Below, piece by piece: positions 9,987 through 17,715 of a DNA stretch of 57,096 nucleotides. The stretch spans positions 1-57,096 of the forward strand of contig PXRP01000002.1 of NCBI GenBank assembly GCA_003021655.1. The letters are read 5' to 3'. The notes below the pieces were generated by a model. The model had not been told where the DNA came from and ran no database searches. It was given only the letters and a program-made list of their open reading frames with translations. Numbering within the stretch: position 1 is the first letter of the stretch; each line of letters opens with the position of its first letter. A program made the position numbers and the translations under genes. Source of the stretch: Halobacteriales archaeon QS_4_69_31. GTDB lineage: Archaea; Halobacteriota; Halobacteria; Halobacteriales; Haloarculaceae.

Positions 9987-10385
9987 ATGGCAGACATCAC
10001 CGTCTCCAGCGTCAGCGAGGAAGGGTTCACGACCGAGAGCGACATCGATGGGGAGTGGGAACTCGTCGTCGACGCGCTCGGCGAGGACGGTCCCACCCCC
10101 AACCAGGTACTGGCCGCGGACTACGCCTCGTGTTACATCCCGGCGTTCCGTGTCGGCGCACAGAAGGAAGGCTACGACGACATCGGCCGCGTCGAGGTCG
10201 ATGTCGGGGCCGACCGAGACGACGAGGACGACCTGGCGTCGATCAGTTTCGACATCCGCGTCGAGGCCGACCTCGGCGACGACGTCGCGGTCATCGTCGA
10301 ACGCGGCGAGGATATCTGTCACGTCCACGCGGCGCTGCGCGAGGGGCTGCACGCCGACATCTCGGTCGAGGACGACGCCTTTTAG
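9987..10385 (+). CDS. OsmC family protein (thiol peroxidase-like)
   Basis: 132 residues, the usual OsmC/Ohr length. Contains GPTPNQVLAADYASCYIPAF, with the first conserved cysteine at Cys49, and the second in DICHVHAAL (Cys111). In the family these two cysteines reduce organic hydroperoxides. Both are present, so activity is plausible. Its stop codon overlaps the stop of the convergent PRC-barrel gene. Confidence 0.85.
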   Translation: MADITVSSVSEEGFTTESDIDGEWELVVDALGEDGPTPNQVLAADYASCYIPAFRVGAQKEGYDDIGRVEVDVGADRDDEDDLASISFDIRVEADLGDDVAVIVERGEDICHVHAALREGLHADISVEDDAF

Positions 10386-10684
10386 GCCGCGACCTCCGTC
10401 TCGTCGTTTTCCTGTTCGCCCCGGAGCCGCTCGACCACGTCGTTGATGATGACGATGTCGCCCACTGCCTGGACCCACCTGTACGGGAGGATGACCCCGC
10501 GGGAACTCTCGACCTCGGGCCCGAACAGCTCGTCGTTGAGTTCGTGGAGCGCGAGCCCGGTCACCTGCTGGACGTCCAGGTCGAGACGGAGGTCCTCGAC
10601 CTCCCCCACGAAGACCCCGTTTTTCGTGTAGACCTCGCGTCCGACCAGCGTCGTGATCTCCTGTGGTGCAGCCTCAGTGTTCAT
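10382..10684 (-). CDS. PRC-barrel domain protein
   Basis: 100 residues beginning MNTEAAPQEITTLVGREVYT. The whole protein is one PRC-barrel (LVGREVYTKNGVFVGEVEDL ... ILPYRWVQAVGDIVII), a fold found in photosynthetic reaction-centre subunit H and RimM; archaeal members are implicated in cell-division scaffolding or RNA metabolism. The chosen start is the internal ATG at 10684 because upstream in-frame residues have non-coding composition. It converges with OsmC, their stop codons interlocking. Confidence 0.8.
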   Translation of the reverse strand: MNTEAAPQEITTLVGREVYTKNGVFVGEVEDLRLDLDVQQVTGLALHELNDELFGPEVESSRGVILPYRWVQAVGDIVIINDVVERLRGEQENDETEVAA

Positions 10685-10837
10685 ACCCGGTCTCTCGGCT
10701 GGCGGGACCTTAAATCTGTGTTCCCCGTCTGACGCCCGTCTGTCCCGCGGAGACGGCCGTTCCCGTCGACTACCGGGCGTGACCGCGTACACTGGCTGAG
10801 CGGCCAGTTGCGCGCGGCCGGGACACACTGGCGGAGC

Positions 10838-10845
10838 GATTAAAC
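10838..10845 (+). promoter_or_regulatory. TATA-like box of the thioredoxin-like gene
   Basis: GATTAAAC centred 27 bases before the ATG at 10869. Confidence 0.5.
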
Positions 10846-10868
10846 CCTGCGACCGCGTACATCCGCCG

Positions 10869-11201
10869 ATGAGCGACGCTGACGAGGCGAGCGACCCGGA
10901 CGACGAACTCGTCGCCGGCCACGACGTGGTGCTCGTGGACTTCTACGCCGACCGGTATGGCCCTTGTCAGATGATGGAGCCGGCAATCGAGGCCGTCGCC
11001 GAGGCGGGCGAGGCGGTCGTCGCGAAGGTCGACGTCGACCGACTCCAGCCGGTCGCGCGACAGTTCAACGTCCAGAGCGTCCCGACGCTGCTTCTCTACG
11101 CCGACGGAGAGCGCGTCGAACGCCTCGTCGGGATGCAAGACCAGGAGACGCTGTTCGGTCTGGTCGACCAGTATCTCCACAACGGCGGCGACCGGGCCTG
11201 A
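10869..11201 (+). CDS. Thioredoxin-like protein with RYGPC active site
   Basis: 110 residues with complete thioredoxin layout: VVLVDFYAD before the active site, MMEPAIEAVA after it, and the cis-proline motif SVPTLLLY (Pro72). The active site, WCGPC in canonical thioredoxins, is RYGPC (residues 29-33): both Trp and the nucleophilic Cys are replaced while the resolving Cys33 remains. It cannot perform classical dithiol exchange. It might act as a monothiol/glutathione-like partner, chaperone or redox-insensitive scaffold. Confidence 0.82.
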   Translation: MSDADEASDPDDELVAGHDVVLVDFYADRYGPCQMMEPAIEAVAEAGEAVVAKVDVDRLQPVARQFNVQSVPTLLLYADGERVERLVGMQDQETLFGLVDQYLHNGGDRA

Positions 11202-11262
11202 TGGGCTCGCTGGAACCGGGCGGAGTCCAGCGCCACCGTGCCTGCCGGGGGCGAACTTCGCG

Positions 11263-11460
11263 GTGGCCGACGGTGAGCGGGCGGCGACCGGCCACACCGG
11301 TTACCAGCGACCCCCTCGAACCGCCACGGCGCTGGCACGGATCGACGAACTCGAATCCGGCGAGACGACGCTCGCGGAGGTGGCCGCCCCGCCGATGACC
11401 GTCGCGGCGGACGCCCCCGTCAACACCGTCATCGACCAGCGTCTCGGGCTCGAAAGCTGA
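11263..11460 (+). pseudogene. Possible CBS-domain remnant
   Basis: A 65-residue frame whose second half (ALARIDELESGETTLAEVAA then PMTVAADAPVNTVIDQ) resembles the start of a CBS domain and then stops after RLGLES, far too early for a CBS pair. The first 20 residues have no coding character. I treat it as a truncated relic. The remainder of 11202-11480 holds nothing I recognise. Confidence 0.3.
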
Positions 11461-11482
11461 CCGGTAGACGCCCCGTCCTGAA

Positions 11483-11490
11483 ACTATATA
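11483..11490 (+). promoter_or_regulatory. TATA box of the YdjM-like gene
   Basis: ACTATATA, one of the best TATA boxes in the window, lies 28 bases before the ATG at 11515 and supports that start over the upstream in-frame codon at 11494. Confidence 0.6.
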
Positions 11491-11514
11491 CCGGTGGCCC
11501 CCAGAGGGAGTGGC

Positions 11515-12177
11515 ATGGCCTCGACGGTGGTCCACCTCGCGCTCGCCGGGTTGCTTGCCGCCGCCCTCCTGGGCCCGTACTTCGACCGGCGCGCGGTGCT
11601 TGTCGTGTTCGCCGCCACTGCCTTCCCAGACCTCGACTCGTTCGTCGCGCTCGTCTCGGTCGCCGGCCACCGGACCGTCTTTCATACGTTTCTCATCCCC
11701 ATCGGACTCGGGGTCCTGTGGGGGGTCGACACCAGGCTCCGCGACCGGTCGTTCGTCCGCGAACGGTGGGGCCAGTGGGGCGTCGCGGTCGGCTGGATGA
11801 GTATCGTCGCCTACGCCGTCGCCGGTATCGGCCTCGATTTCGTCGGCGCTGGCGTCAACCCGCTCTGGCCCGTCCACGACCAGTTCTACGCCATGGACGG
11901 GAAGGTCGAACTCTCGGACCAGCGCGGGGTCGTCCAGACGTTCATCGACTTCTCGACCGAGGACGGGGGCGACGGCGGGTCGGTCCCCGCGCCCGACAGC
12001 CGGGGCTCCTCACAGGAGGTCAACGTCAGCACCGGGGTCGACCCCGACCCCAGCGGCGAACAGACCGACCCCGAGCGGATCTTTCCGGTCGTGCGGTCGG
12101 GCACCCAACTGCTCATCCTCGTCGTCGGGACTGTCGTCACCGCCGCCAAACTCTCTCTCGTCGAGGCCGGTGAGTGA
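11515..12177 (+). CDS. YdjM/DUF457-like membrane-bound metal-dependent hydrolase
   Basis: 220 residues. N-terminal MASTVVHLALAGLLAAALLG and then TAFPDLDSF and GHRTVFHTFLIP reproduce the conserved His/Asp pattern of the YdjM (DUF457) family, membrane proteins of unknown substrate. Hydrophobic segments occur at about 5-25, 28-45, 60-75, 95-115 and 195-215; a polar Asp/Ser-rich loop of about 50 residues precedes the last helix. It converges with thrC 14 bases downstream. Confidence 0.7.
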   Translation: MASTVVHLALAGLLAAALLGPYFDRRAVLVVFAATAFPDLDSFVALVSVAGHRTVFHTFLIPIGLGVLWGVDTRLRDRSFVRERWGQWGVAVGWMSIVAYAVAGIGLDFVGAGVNPLWPVHDQFYAMDGKVELSDQRGVVQTFIDFSTEDGGDGGSVPAPDSRGSSQEVNVSTGVDPDPSGEQTDPERIFPVVRSGTQLLILVVGTVVTAAKLSLVEAGE

Positions 12178-12190
12178 GCACCCGGCGCGG

Positions 12191-13393
12191 TCAGAACTCG
12201 GGGACGGTGTCGGGGTCGGAGTCGACGTCGACCCGACGGCCCCCCTCGGCCGCTCGTCCGGCCGTGCGCGTGTCCTTGAGTCCGGTGCCGGTCGCGACGA
12301 CCACCACTTCATCGGCGGGGTCGATGACGCCGGCCGCCAGCGCGCGCTCGACGCCCGCGACGGTGGCCGCGCTCGCCGGTTCGACGAACAGTCCCTCGTG
12401 CTCGCCGAGGCGACGCTGGGCGCGCAGGATGGCGTCGTCGTCGACCAGGACAGCGTCGCCGCCGCTGTCTGCGAGCGCGCAACAGGCCCGCTTTGCGCTG
12501 TGTGGAGCGGCCACGTCGATGCTGTCGGCGGCCGTCTCCCCGGCGCCGTCGCCCCACTCGTCCGTGAAGCGGTCGTGGATGGCCGAGGCGCCCTCCGCCT
12601 GGACGCCCAGGAAGCGCGCCGTCCCGTCAGAGAGGCCGAGCCGGTCGGACTCGGCCATCCCCTTCCAGGTCGCGGCGAGCGAACAGCCGTTGCCCATCGC
12701 CATGGCGACCCAGTCGGCGTCGGCGGCGTCTCTCGCCAGTTCGAAGCCGAGCGTCCGTTTCCCCTCGAACATGTAGGGGTTGACGCCGGCGCTACAGTCG
12801 TACCAGCCCCGCTCGGTCGCGGTCGCGTGACACACCCGGGAGGCGTCCTCGTAGTCGCCCTCGACCGCGAGGACGTCCGCCCCGTAGACCCGCGGCTGGA
12901 CGGCCTTGGCCTCGGGGAGGTCCGCGGGGACGAAGATCCGGCAGTCAAGGCCCGCGCGGGCGGCGTACCCCGCCAGCGAGGCCGCCGCGTTGCCCGTCGA
13001 AGCGCAACTGACCACACTGCGGCCGCGCTGGCGGGCCCGCGTGACCGCGACGGCCGACCCGCGGTCCTTGCTCGACCCCGTCGGGTTGCCCGTCTCGTCT
13101 TTGACCCGCACCGACACCCCGAGGTCGGCGCTCAACGCCGGCGCGTCGAGCAGGGGCGTCCCACCGGCGCCGAGTGACACCACCGGCTCCCCGTCGACGG
13201 GCAACAGCGGGGCGAACGCCCACAGGTCCTCGACCGTGCCCGGGACGTCGAACGCCCCCGCGAGCGCGTCGTACTCGTAGCGCACGTCGAGACTGCCCCC
13301 GACGCCGTCGTGGGCCGGACACGTGTAGGTCACCTCACCAGGGGAGAACTCCCGGCCACAGACCCCGCAGGTGAGCGCCTCGACGTGGGTCAT
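12191..13393 (-). CDS. thrC: Threonine synthase
   Basis: 400 residues. Converts O-phosphohomoserine to threonine with PLP. N-terminal zinc-ribbon-like cysteines (9, 12, 25), then KDETGNPTGSSKDRG with the Schiff-base Lys109, the phosphate loop SCASTGNAAASLAGY, and the C-terminal EPASAATVAG and ATGTGLKD segments. All canonical residues are present, in contrast to the paralogue at 3258-4565, which has Glu at the aligned position 109. Confidence 0.88.
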   Translation of the reverse strand: MTHVEALTCGVCGREFSPGEVTYTCPAHDGVGGSLDVRYEYDALAGAFDVPGTVEDLWAFAPLLPVDGEPVVSLGAGGTPLLDAPALSADLGVSVRVKDETGNPTGSSKDRGSAVAVTRARQRGRSVVSCASTGNAAASLAGYAARAGLDCRIFVPADLPEAKAVQPRVYGADVLAVEGDYEDASRVCHATATERGWYDCSAGVNPYMFEGKRTLGFELARDAADADWVAMAMGNGCSLAATWKGMAESDRLGLSDGTARFLGVQAEGASAIHDRFTDEWGDGAGETAADSIDVAAPHSAKRACCALADSGGDAVLVDDDAILRAQRRLGEHEGLFVEPASAATVAGVERALAAGVIDPADEVVVVATGTGLKDTRTAGRAAEGGRRVDVDSDPDTVPEF

Positions 13394-13517
13394 CGTCGAC
13401 TCGGAGTGGGTCCGATGGAACCAAATGCCTTCTGGCTCCCGGGTCCTGACGAGTGGGACCTGAACGACCGCTCCCGGGCGGCTCCCTGGCGCCGCCCAGG
13501 GCGTCCGGAGTCCACGG

Positions 13518-13525
13518 GTTTTAGT
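13518..13525 (+). promoter_or_regulatory. TATA-like box of pssA
   Basis: GTTTTAGT, 28 bases before the ATG at 13549. Confidence 0.5.
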
Positions 13526-13548
13526 ACCAGTCCGTCGACAGCGGGGGT

Positions 13549-14256
13549 ATGGACGAGGGGTTGCGGGTGCGCGAGCGCCTCGGCGTCGCGGACGTGGTCA
13601 CGCTCGTCAACGCCGTCGTGGGGCTGGTCGCGGGGGTGGTCGCGCTCTCGGACCCGGCGCCGGCCGCCCGTCTGATACTGCTCGCGGCCATCGCCGACGC
13701 CCTCGACGGCATCGTCGCCCGCTCGTTCGGCAGTACGACCGTCGGCCCCCTGCTGGATTCGGTCACCGACGTGGTCTCGTTCGGCGCGACACCCGCGCTG
13801 TTCGTTTACGCGGCCGCCGCGAGTGAGTGGGGGTGGCTGGCCGACGGACCGGCCGCCGCCCCGCCGGGTGAACTCGCCGCCGCCCTCGGCGTCGCCGCCG
13901 TCTTCGTCGTCATGTCCGTCCTCCGGACGGCCCTCTACGAGCAGTTCGTCGGCGAGGACGAACACCGGCCCGGCATCCAGAACACGCTCGCGGCGACCAT
14001 CGTCGTGACGGCGTACCTGGCCGGCCTCACCTCGGTCCCCGCGTTGCTGGCGGCGTCGGTGGCGCTCTCGCTGGCGATGGTCGCGCCGGTGGGCTACCCG
14101 AAACTGCTCGCACGCGACGCGAGCGTACTCGGCGTCGTCCAGGCCGGCGCTATCGTCGCTCCGACCGCCTACGGCCGTGTGTTCCCCCGCGTGCTGTTGG
14201 TCGCCGCGCTCGCGTACATGCTGCTGGGTCCCCGCTACTACTGGGGTCAGCGGTAA
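13549..14256 (+). CDS. pssA: Archaetidylserine synthase (CDP-alcohol phosphatidyltransferase)
   Basis: 235 residues, polytopic. The CDP-alcohol phosphatidyltransferase signature D-x2-D-G-x2-A-R-x7-G-x3-D-x3-D is complete (Asp50, Asp53, Gly54, Ala57, Arg58, Gly66, Asp70, Asp74). In haloarchaea the enzyme of this type makes archaetidylserine, precursor of archaetidylethanolamine, and is required for ArtA-dependent lipid anchoring of surface proteins. Assignment to PssA rather than another lipid synthase rests on length and similarity to recalled haloarchaeal PssA. Confidence 0.8.
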   Translation: MDEGLRVRERLGVADVVTLVNAVVGLVAGVVALSDPAPAARLILLAAIADALDGIVARSFGSTTVGPLLDSVTDVVSFGATPALFVYAAAASEWGWLADGPAAAPPGELAAALGVAAVFVVMSVLRTALYEQFVGEDEHRPGIQNTLAATIVVTAYLAGLTSVPALLAASVALSLAMVAPVGYPKLLARDASVLGVVQAGAIVAPTAYGRVFPRVLLVAALAYMLLGPRYYWGQR

Positions 14257-14304
14257 GGGCGAGACCCCCGACACCTAACATCCAGGCCCGAGAGGAGCCA
14301 CGTG

Positions 14305-14838
14305 ATGACGCGCCTGGCCCCGACGACGCTGGGAGACGAGCGCGGCCTCGCCCTAGAGCGGGCGGCCGTCTGGCTCCTGACGCTGGCGCTGGTCGCGGCC
14401 GTCGCCGGGTCGGTCGTCCTCGTCGCGGACGAGGTCCGCCGGACGACCCCCGAGACCGGCTTCTCCGTCTCGTTCGACAACGAGACGCGGACCGTGACGG
14501 TCGCCCACGCCGACGGCGACCCGATCACCGACCGCGTGACCCGACGGCTTGCCGTGGTCCTCGTCGACCAGAGCGCGGACACCACCTCCAGGGTGGTCTG
14601 GGCGAGCGACGACCCCGGCCCGACCGACCGCGGGACGGGCTACCCGGTCGAACCGGGCGACACACTGACCATAGACGACCCGACCGTCGACGCCGACGGC
14701 GACGAGAACTTCCACGACGCGGCCGCCACCGTCGGCTTTCACATCGCGACCGACGACACCGTCCGCGTGGTCTGGACGGGGAACCGTCAGGGCGGCCAGG
14801 CGCGCACCGTGACGCTCGCCAACGCGACGGTGGGGTAG
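14305..14838 (+). CDS. Pilin-like surface protein with N-terminal hydrophobic helix
   Basis: 177 residues from the ATG at 14305 (a GTG lies one codon upstream). A short charged leader (LGDERGLALERAA) precedes a single hydrophobic helix (VWLLTLALVAAVAGSVVLV), the arrangement of haloarchaeal type IV pilin-like proteins, followed by an extracellular beta-rich acidic domain. A clear class III peptidase site is not obvious, so an anchored pseudopilin is equally likely. The stop codon lies inside the first copy of a repeat that continues downstream. Confidence 0.55.
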   Translation: MTRLAPTTLGDERGLALERAAVWLLTLALVAAVAGSVVLVADEVRRTTPETGFSVSFDNETRTVTVAHADGDPITDRVTRRLAVVLVDQSADTTSRVVWASDDPGPTDRGTGYPVEPGDTLTIDDPTVDADGDENFHDAAATVGFHIATDDTVRVVWTGNRQGGQARTVTLANATVG

Positions 14839-14906
14839 CGGTACGCGTAGTACCCGACGGTGGGATAGCGGCACACGGTGGGCCCTACTCAACGATGGGA
14901 TAGCGG
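14825..14906 (+). repeat. Three degenerate direct repeats across the pilin-like stop codon
   Basis: A 17-base unit, CGACGGTGGGRTAGCGG, occurs at 14825-14841, 14855-14871 and, with changes, 14890-14906. The first copy encodes the last codons plus the TAG stop of the upstream gene; copies two and three are intergenic, 30 and 35 bases further on. Confidence 0.75.
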
Positions 14907-14958
14907 CCAGATGACGGCGTGCCAGCGGATGTATGTAGCTGGCGGCCATAAAAGGGGT

Positions 14959-15582
14959 GTGACAGACCAGACAGACGAGGCACCCGTCACGGCGGACCTG
15001 CCCGAGGCGCCCTTTCACACGACAGGGACCGACCACATCACGCTGGTCGGGAGCAACGAGGACGACACCGTCGCGTTCTACCGGGACCTGCTGGGGATGC
15101 CGCTGGTGTTGCGCCAGCCCAACCTCGACGACCCCACGTCGACCCACCTCTTTTTCGACACCGGTGACGGCCGGATACTGACGTTTTTCGTCTCCGACGA
15201 CCGCCAGTCCGGCGGCGCGCCCCTCCGCCACCAGGTCGGCTCCGTCCACCACATCGCGTTCAGCATCGACCCCCACCGCTTCGCGGACGTCAAGGAGGCC
15301 CTGGATGCGGCCGGCCACGGGTTCAACGAGTTCGACCGCGGGGTCTTCCACTCGCTGTACACCCGCGACCACAACGGCCTGACTATCGAACTCGCGACCG
15401 ACAAGTACGACGTCCCCGAAGACCGCCGCGGCGAAGTGCTCGCCGCGACCCAGCGCCACCGCGTCGAGGACGGCGCCGAGTACGCCGAGGCCCGCCACCT
15501 TGAGGCGGCGCTCGAAGAACTCGGACTCGGCGCCGACCCCGTCGAACTCCCCGACGCACCGACCGGCGCGGGCGTCGACTAG
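14959..15582 (+). CDS. VOC (glyoxalase/extradiol dioxygenase-like) family protein
   Basis: 207 residues from GTG at 14959. Two beta-alpha-beta-beta-beta modules are seen: THGTD-like start TGTDHITLVGSNEDDTVAFY with metal-binding His, FFDTGDGRILTFFV, then SVHHIAFSIDP with the second His, and DHNGLTIELATD carrying the Glu. This is the metal triad pattern of glyoxalase/dioxygenase proteins; substrate unknown. An upstream in-frame ATG at 14878 exists but lies within the repeat region and would add residues without family support. Confidence 0.72.
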   Translation: MTDQTDEAPVTADLPEAPFHTTGTDHITLVGSNEDDTVAFYRDLLGMPLVLRQPNLDDPTSTHLFFDTGDGRILTFFVSDDRQSGGAPLRHQVGSVHHIAFSIDPHRFADVKEALDAAGHGFNEFDRGVFHSLYTRDHNGLTIELATDKYDVPEDRRGEVLAATQRHRVEDGAEYAEARHLEAALEELGLGADPVELPDAPTGAGVD

Positions 15583-15685
15583 CGGTCCGGCCCCGGAACT
15601 GCGGCCCTGCGAAGCCCAGCGACCTCGACACCGCGGTAGTTGTGGGCTACCGGCCCGGATCGGGCAGCGCCGCCGGGTTGCGAAC

Positions 15686-15693
15686 GGTTAAAT
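15686..15693 (+). promoter_or_regulatory. TATA-like box of aldo/keto reductase gene
   Basis: GGTTAAAT, 26 bases before the ATG at 15716. Confidence 0.5.
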
Positions 15694-15715
15694 CCGCGGG
15701 CGATGTCTCCGGTAT

Positions 15716-16729
15716 ATGGAGTACAGACGACTCGGGACGACCGGCCTCGAAGTGTCGCCGGTCTGTCTCGGCACCTGGCGGTTCGGCATGGAACACGAGG
15801 ACAGCGGCGTCGTCGAGACCGGTCGCGAGGAGGCCCACGAACTGTTAGACGCCTTCGCCGACCGCGGCGGCAACTTCATCGACACCGCGAACGGCTACGG
15901 GGGCGGGGACAGCGAGCGCTGGATCGGCGAGTGGCTGGCCGACCGCGACCGCGAGGACTACGTTCTCGCCTCGAAGTGCTACTGGTCGACTGCCTCGCGG
16001 TTCCAGGAGAACCTCTCGCGGAAGAACGTCCGCGCCGAGGTCGCGGGCTCGCTGGAGCGGCTGGACACCGACTACCTCGACGTCCTCTATCTCCACCGCT
16101 TCGACGACGGGACGCCGATAGAGCGGACGCTCCGGACAGTCGACGACCTCGTCAGCGAGGGGCGAGTCCACCACGTCGGCATCTCGACGTGTGACGCCTG
16201 GAAACTCACCAAGGGCCTCTGGAAGGCCGACGTCAACAACTACGAGGCGTTCACCGTCACGCAACCGCTCTTTCACGCCGCCTACTACGAGGACGTCGCG
16301 GAGTACCTGGCGGTCTGTGCCGACCAGGACCTGGCGGTGTGTCCGTACTCGCCGCTGGCGGGTGGCTTTCTCACCGGCAAGTACGAACGGGTGGGCGACG
16401 GCACCTACGACCTCGACGTGCCCGAGGACTCGCGCGGCGAGTTCGACGAGATGTTCGAACAGTGGTACGTCTCCGAGCGTGGCTGGCACGTCCTCGACGC
16501 GGTCCGGGCGGTCGCAGAGGAGGTCGACGCGACGCCCGCGCAGGTGGCCCTGCGGTGGCTGATCGACCAGCCGGAGTTCACCTGCGTGCCCATCGTCGGC
16601 GCCCGGACCGTCGACCAGATCGACGAGAACCTCGGGGCCGTCGACATCTCGCTCTCGGAGGCCCAGTTCGACCGGATATTCGAGGCCCGGTACGACGAGG
16701 ACGGCACGCTCTACCGGACGAACGACTGA
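15716..16729 (+). CDS. Aldo/keto reductase
   Basis: 337 residues, TIM-barrel NADPH-dependent oxidoreductase. The catalytic tetrad is present: Asp56 and Tyr61 in FIDTANGYGGG, Lys87 in VLASKCYW, His127 in YLHRFDD. The C-terminal nucleotide-binding motif is VPIVGARTVDQIDENLGAV. Substrate unknown. A second member of the family is at 27968-28942; the two share the tetrad but differ in loops. Confidence 0.88.
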   Translation: MEYRRLGTTGLEVSPVCLGTWRFGMEHEDSGVVETGREEAHELLDAFADRGGNFIDTANGYGGGDSERWIGEWLADRDREDYVLASKCYWSTASRFQENLSRKNVRAEVAGSLERLDTDYLDVLYLHRFDDGTPIERTLRTVDDLVSEGRVHHVGISTCDAWKLTKGLWKADVNNYEAFTVTQPLFHAAYYEDVAEYLAVCADQDLAVCPYSPLAGGFLTGKYERVGDGTYDLDVPEDSRGEFDEMFEQWYVSERGWHVLDAVRAVAEEVDATPAQVALRWLIDQPEFTCVPIVGARTVDQIDENLGAVDISLSEAQFDRIFEARYDEDGTLYRTND

Positions 16730-16779
16730 GCGCCGCCCGACAGCAGAGGGCTTATGCCGCGTCCGGCCTTCGAAGAAAT

Positions 16780-17244
16780 ATGCCTGTATCCACCGGCGAC
16801 ACCGTCGTCGTCGAGTACACCGGCCGGCTACCGGACGGAACCGTCTTCGACACCTCACTCGAGTCGGTCGCCGAAAAGCACGGCCTCGACCACCACCCCG
16901 ACCGCGAGTACACGCCGCTGACGGTTGAGGTCGGGAACGGCCGCATCATCGAGGGTCTGGAGGAGGGCCTGGTCGGACTGGAAGCGGGCGACCAGGAGAC
17001 GATCACCGTCGCCCCCGAGGACGCCTACGGCGAGCACTCGGAGGACCGGGTCGTCGCCTACGACACGGCGGAGTTGCGCGAGATGCTCGGCGGCCGCGAG
17101 CCGACAGAGGGGATGGAGCTCCAGACCGAGGAGGGACTGCCCGGGACCGTCGTCTCGGTCGACGAACAAGCCCGCGTCGACTTCAACCACGACCTCGCGG
17201 GCGAAACCCTGGAGTTCCAGGTCGAGGTCGTCTCCGTGGACTGA
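16780..17244 (+). CDS. FKBP-type peptidyl-prolyl cis-trans isomerase (SlyD-like)
   Basis: 154 residues. FKBP motifs VEYTGRLPDGTVFDTS and IIEGLEEGLVGLEAGD flank the SlyD-type insert-in-flap domain (AYGEHSEDRVVAYDTAELR ... EEGLPGTVVSVD), and the chain closes with FNHDLAGETLEFQVEVVSV. Archaeal short FKBPs combine prolyl isomerase and chaperone activity in the cytoplasm. The stop overlaps the ATG of the next gene (TGATG), implying co-transcription. Confidence 0.88.
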   Translation: MPVSTGDTVVVEYTGRLPDGTVFDTSLESVAEKHGLDHHPDREYTPLTVEVGNGRIIEGLEEGLVGLEAGDQETITVAPEDAYGEHSEDRVVAYDTAELREMLGGREPTEGMELQTEEGLPGTVVSVDEQARVDFNHDLAGETLEFQVEVVSVD

Positions 17245-17567
17245 TGGGACTGTTCGAGAACCTCGGCCGGAAGGTCGAACGACTCAAACAGCAGGCCCAG
17301 GAGGCCTCCGAAGCCGAAGCGACCGCCGAGTGCCGCGACTGTGGCTCGCTGGTCTACTCCGAACGCGACGACTGCCCGGACTGCGGAAGCGACGACCTGG
17401 CTCCGCGTGCGGACCAGCCAGGGGCGGAACCGGACCCCGATAGCGACGCCGGGTCGACTTCGGACCAAACCGACCCCGATACCGACGGCGGGTCGGCGTC
17501 GGATCCGGGTGCCGGTGCCGACGACGAGTCGCCACAGGGGGGTAGTCACTCGCCACAGGGGAGGTAG
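17244..17567 (+). CDS. Small zinc-ribbon protein with repetitive acidic tail
   Basis: 107 residues. An amphipathic helix (MGLFENLGRKVERLKQQAQE) precedes a C-x2-C ... C-x2-C zinc ribbon (CRDCGSLVYSERDDCPDCG), then a disordered Asp/Ser/Pro/Gly tail of about 55 residues. The last codons are built from a repeat (SPQGG, SHSPQGR) whose next copy supplies the stop in another frame. It overlaps the FKBP stop codon. Function unknown; a partner or adaptor role with FKBP is only inference. Confidence 0.7.
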   Translation: MGLFENLGRKVERLKQQAQEASEAEATAECRDCGSLVYSERDDCPDCGSDDLAPRADQPGAEPDPDSDAGSTSDQTDPDTDGGSASDPGAGADDESPQGGSHSPQGR

Positions 17568-17715
17568 TCACTCGCCACAGAAGGGGTAGTCTCACCCGGC
17601 CGCCCGGACGGCGGCCGGTCGAACGCTCGTTCTACTCGCGGACGGTCTCACTCCGGGAGTGTCTCACTTTCGGACGGTCTCGCGCCGGGGAGGTCTCACT
17701 CGCGGACGGTCTCGA
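17527..17715. repeat. Degenerate tandem repeats covering the convergent gene ends
   Basis: Two families meet here. GTAGTCACTCGCCACAG is at 17542-17558 and 17564-17580 with a shortened copy from 17527; the zinc-ribbon stop (17565-17567) lies in the last copy. CGGACGGTCTC occurs around 17639, 17670 and 17703; the last encodes the C-terminal ETVRE of the minus-strand epimerase, the others lie beyond its stop. Together they fill the whole gap between the two genes. Confidence 0.75.
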
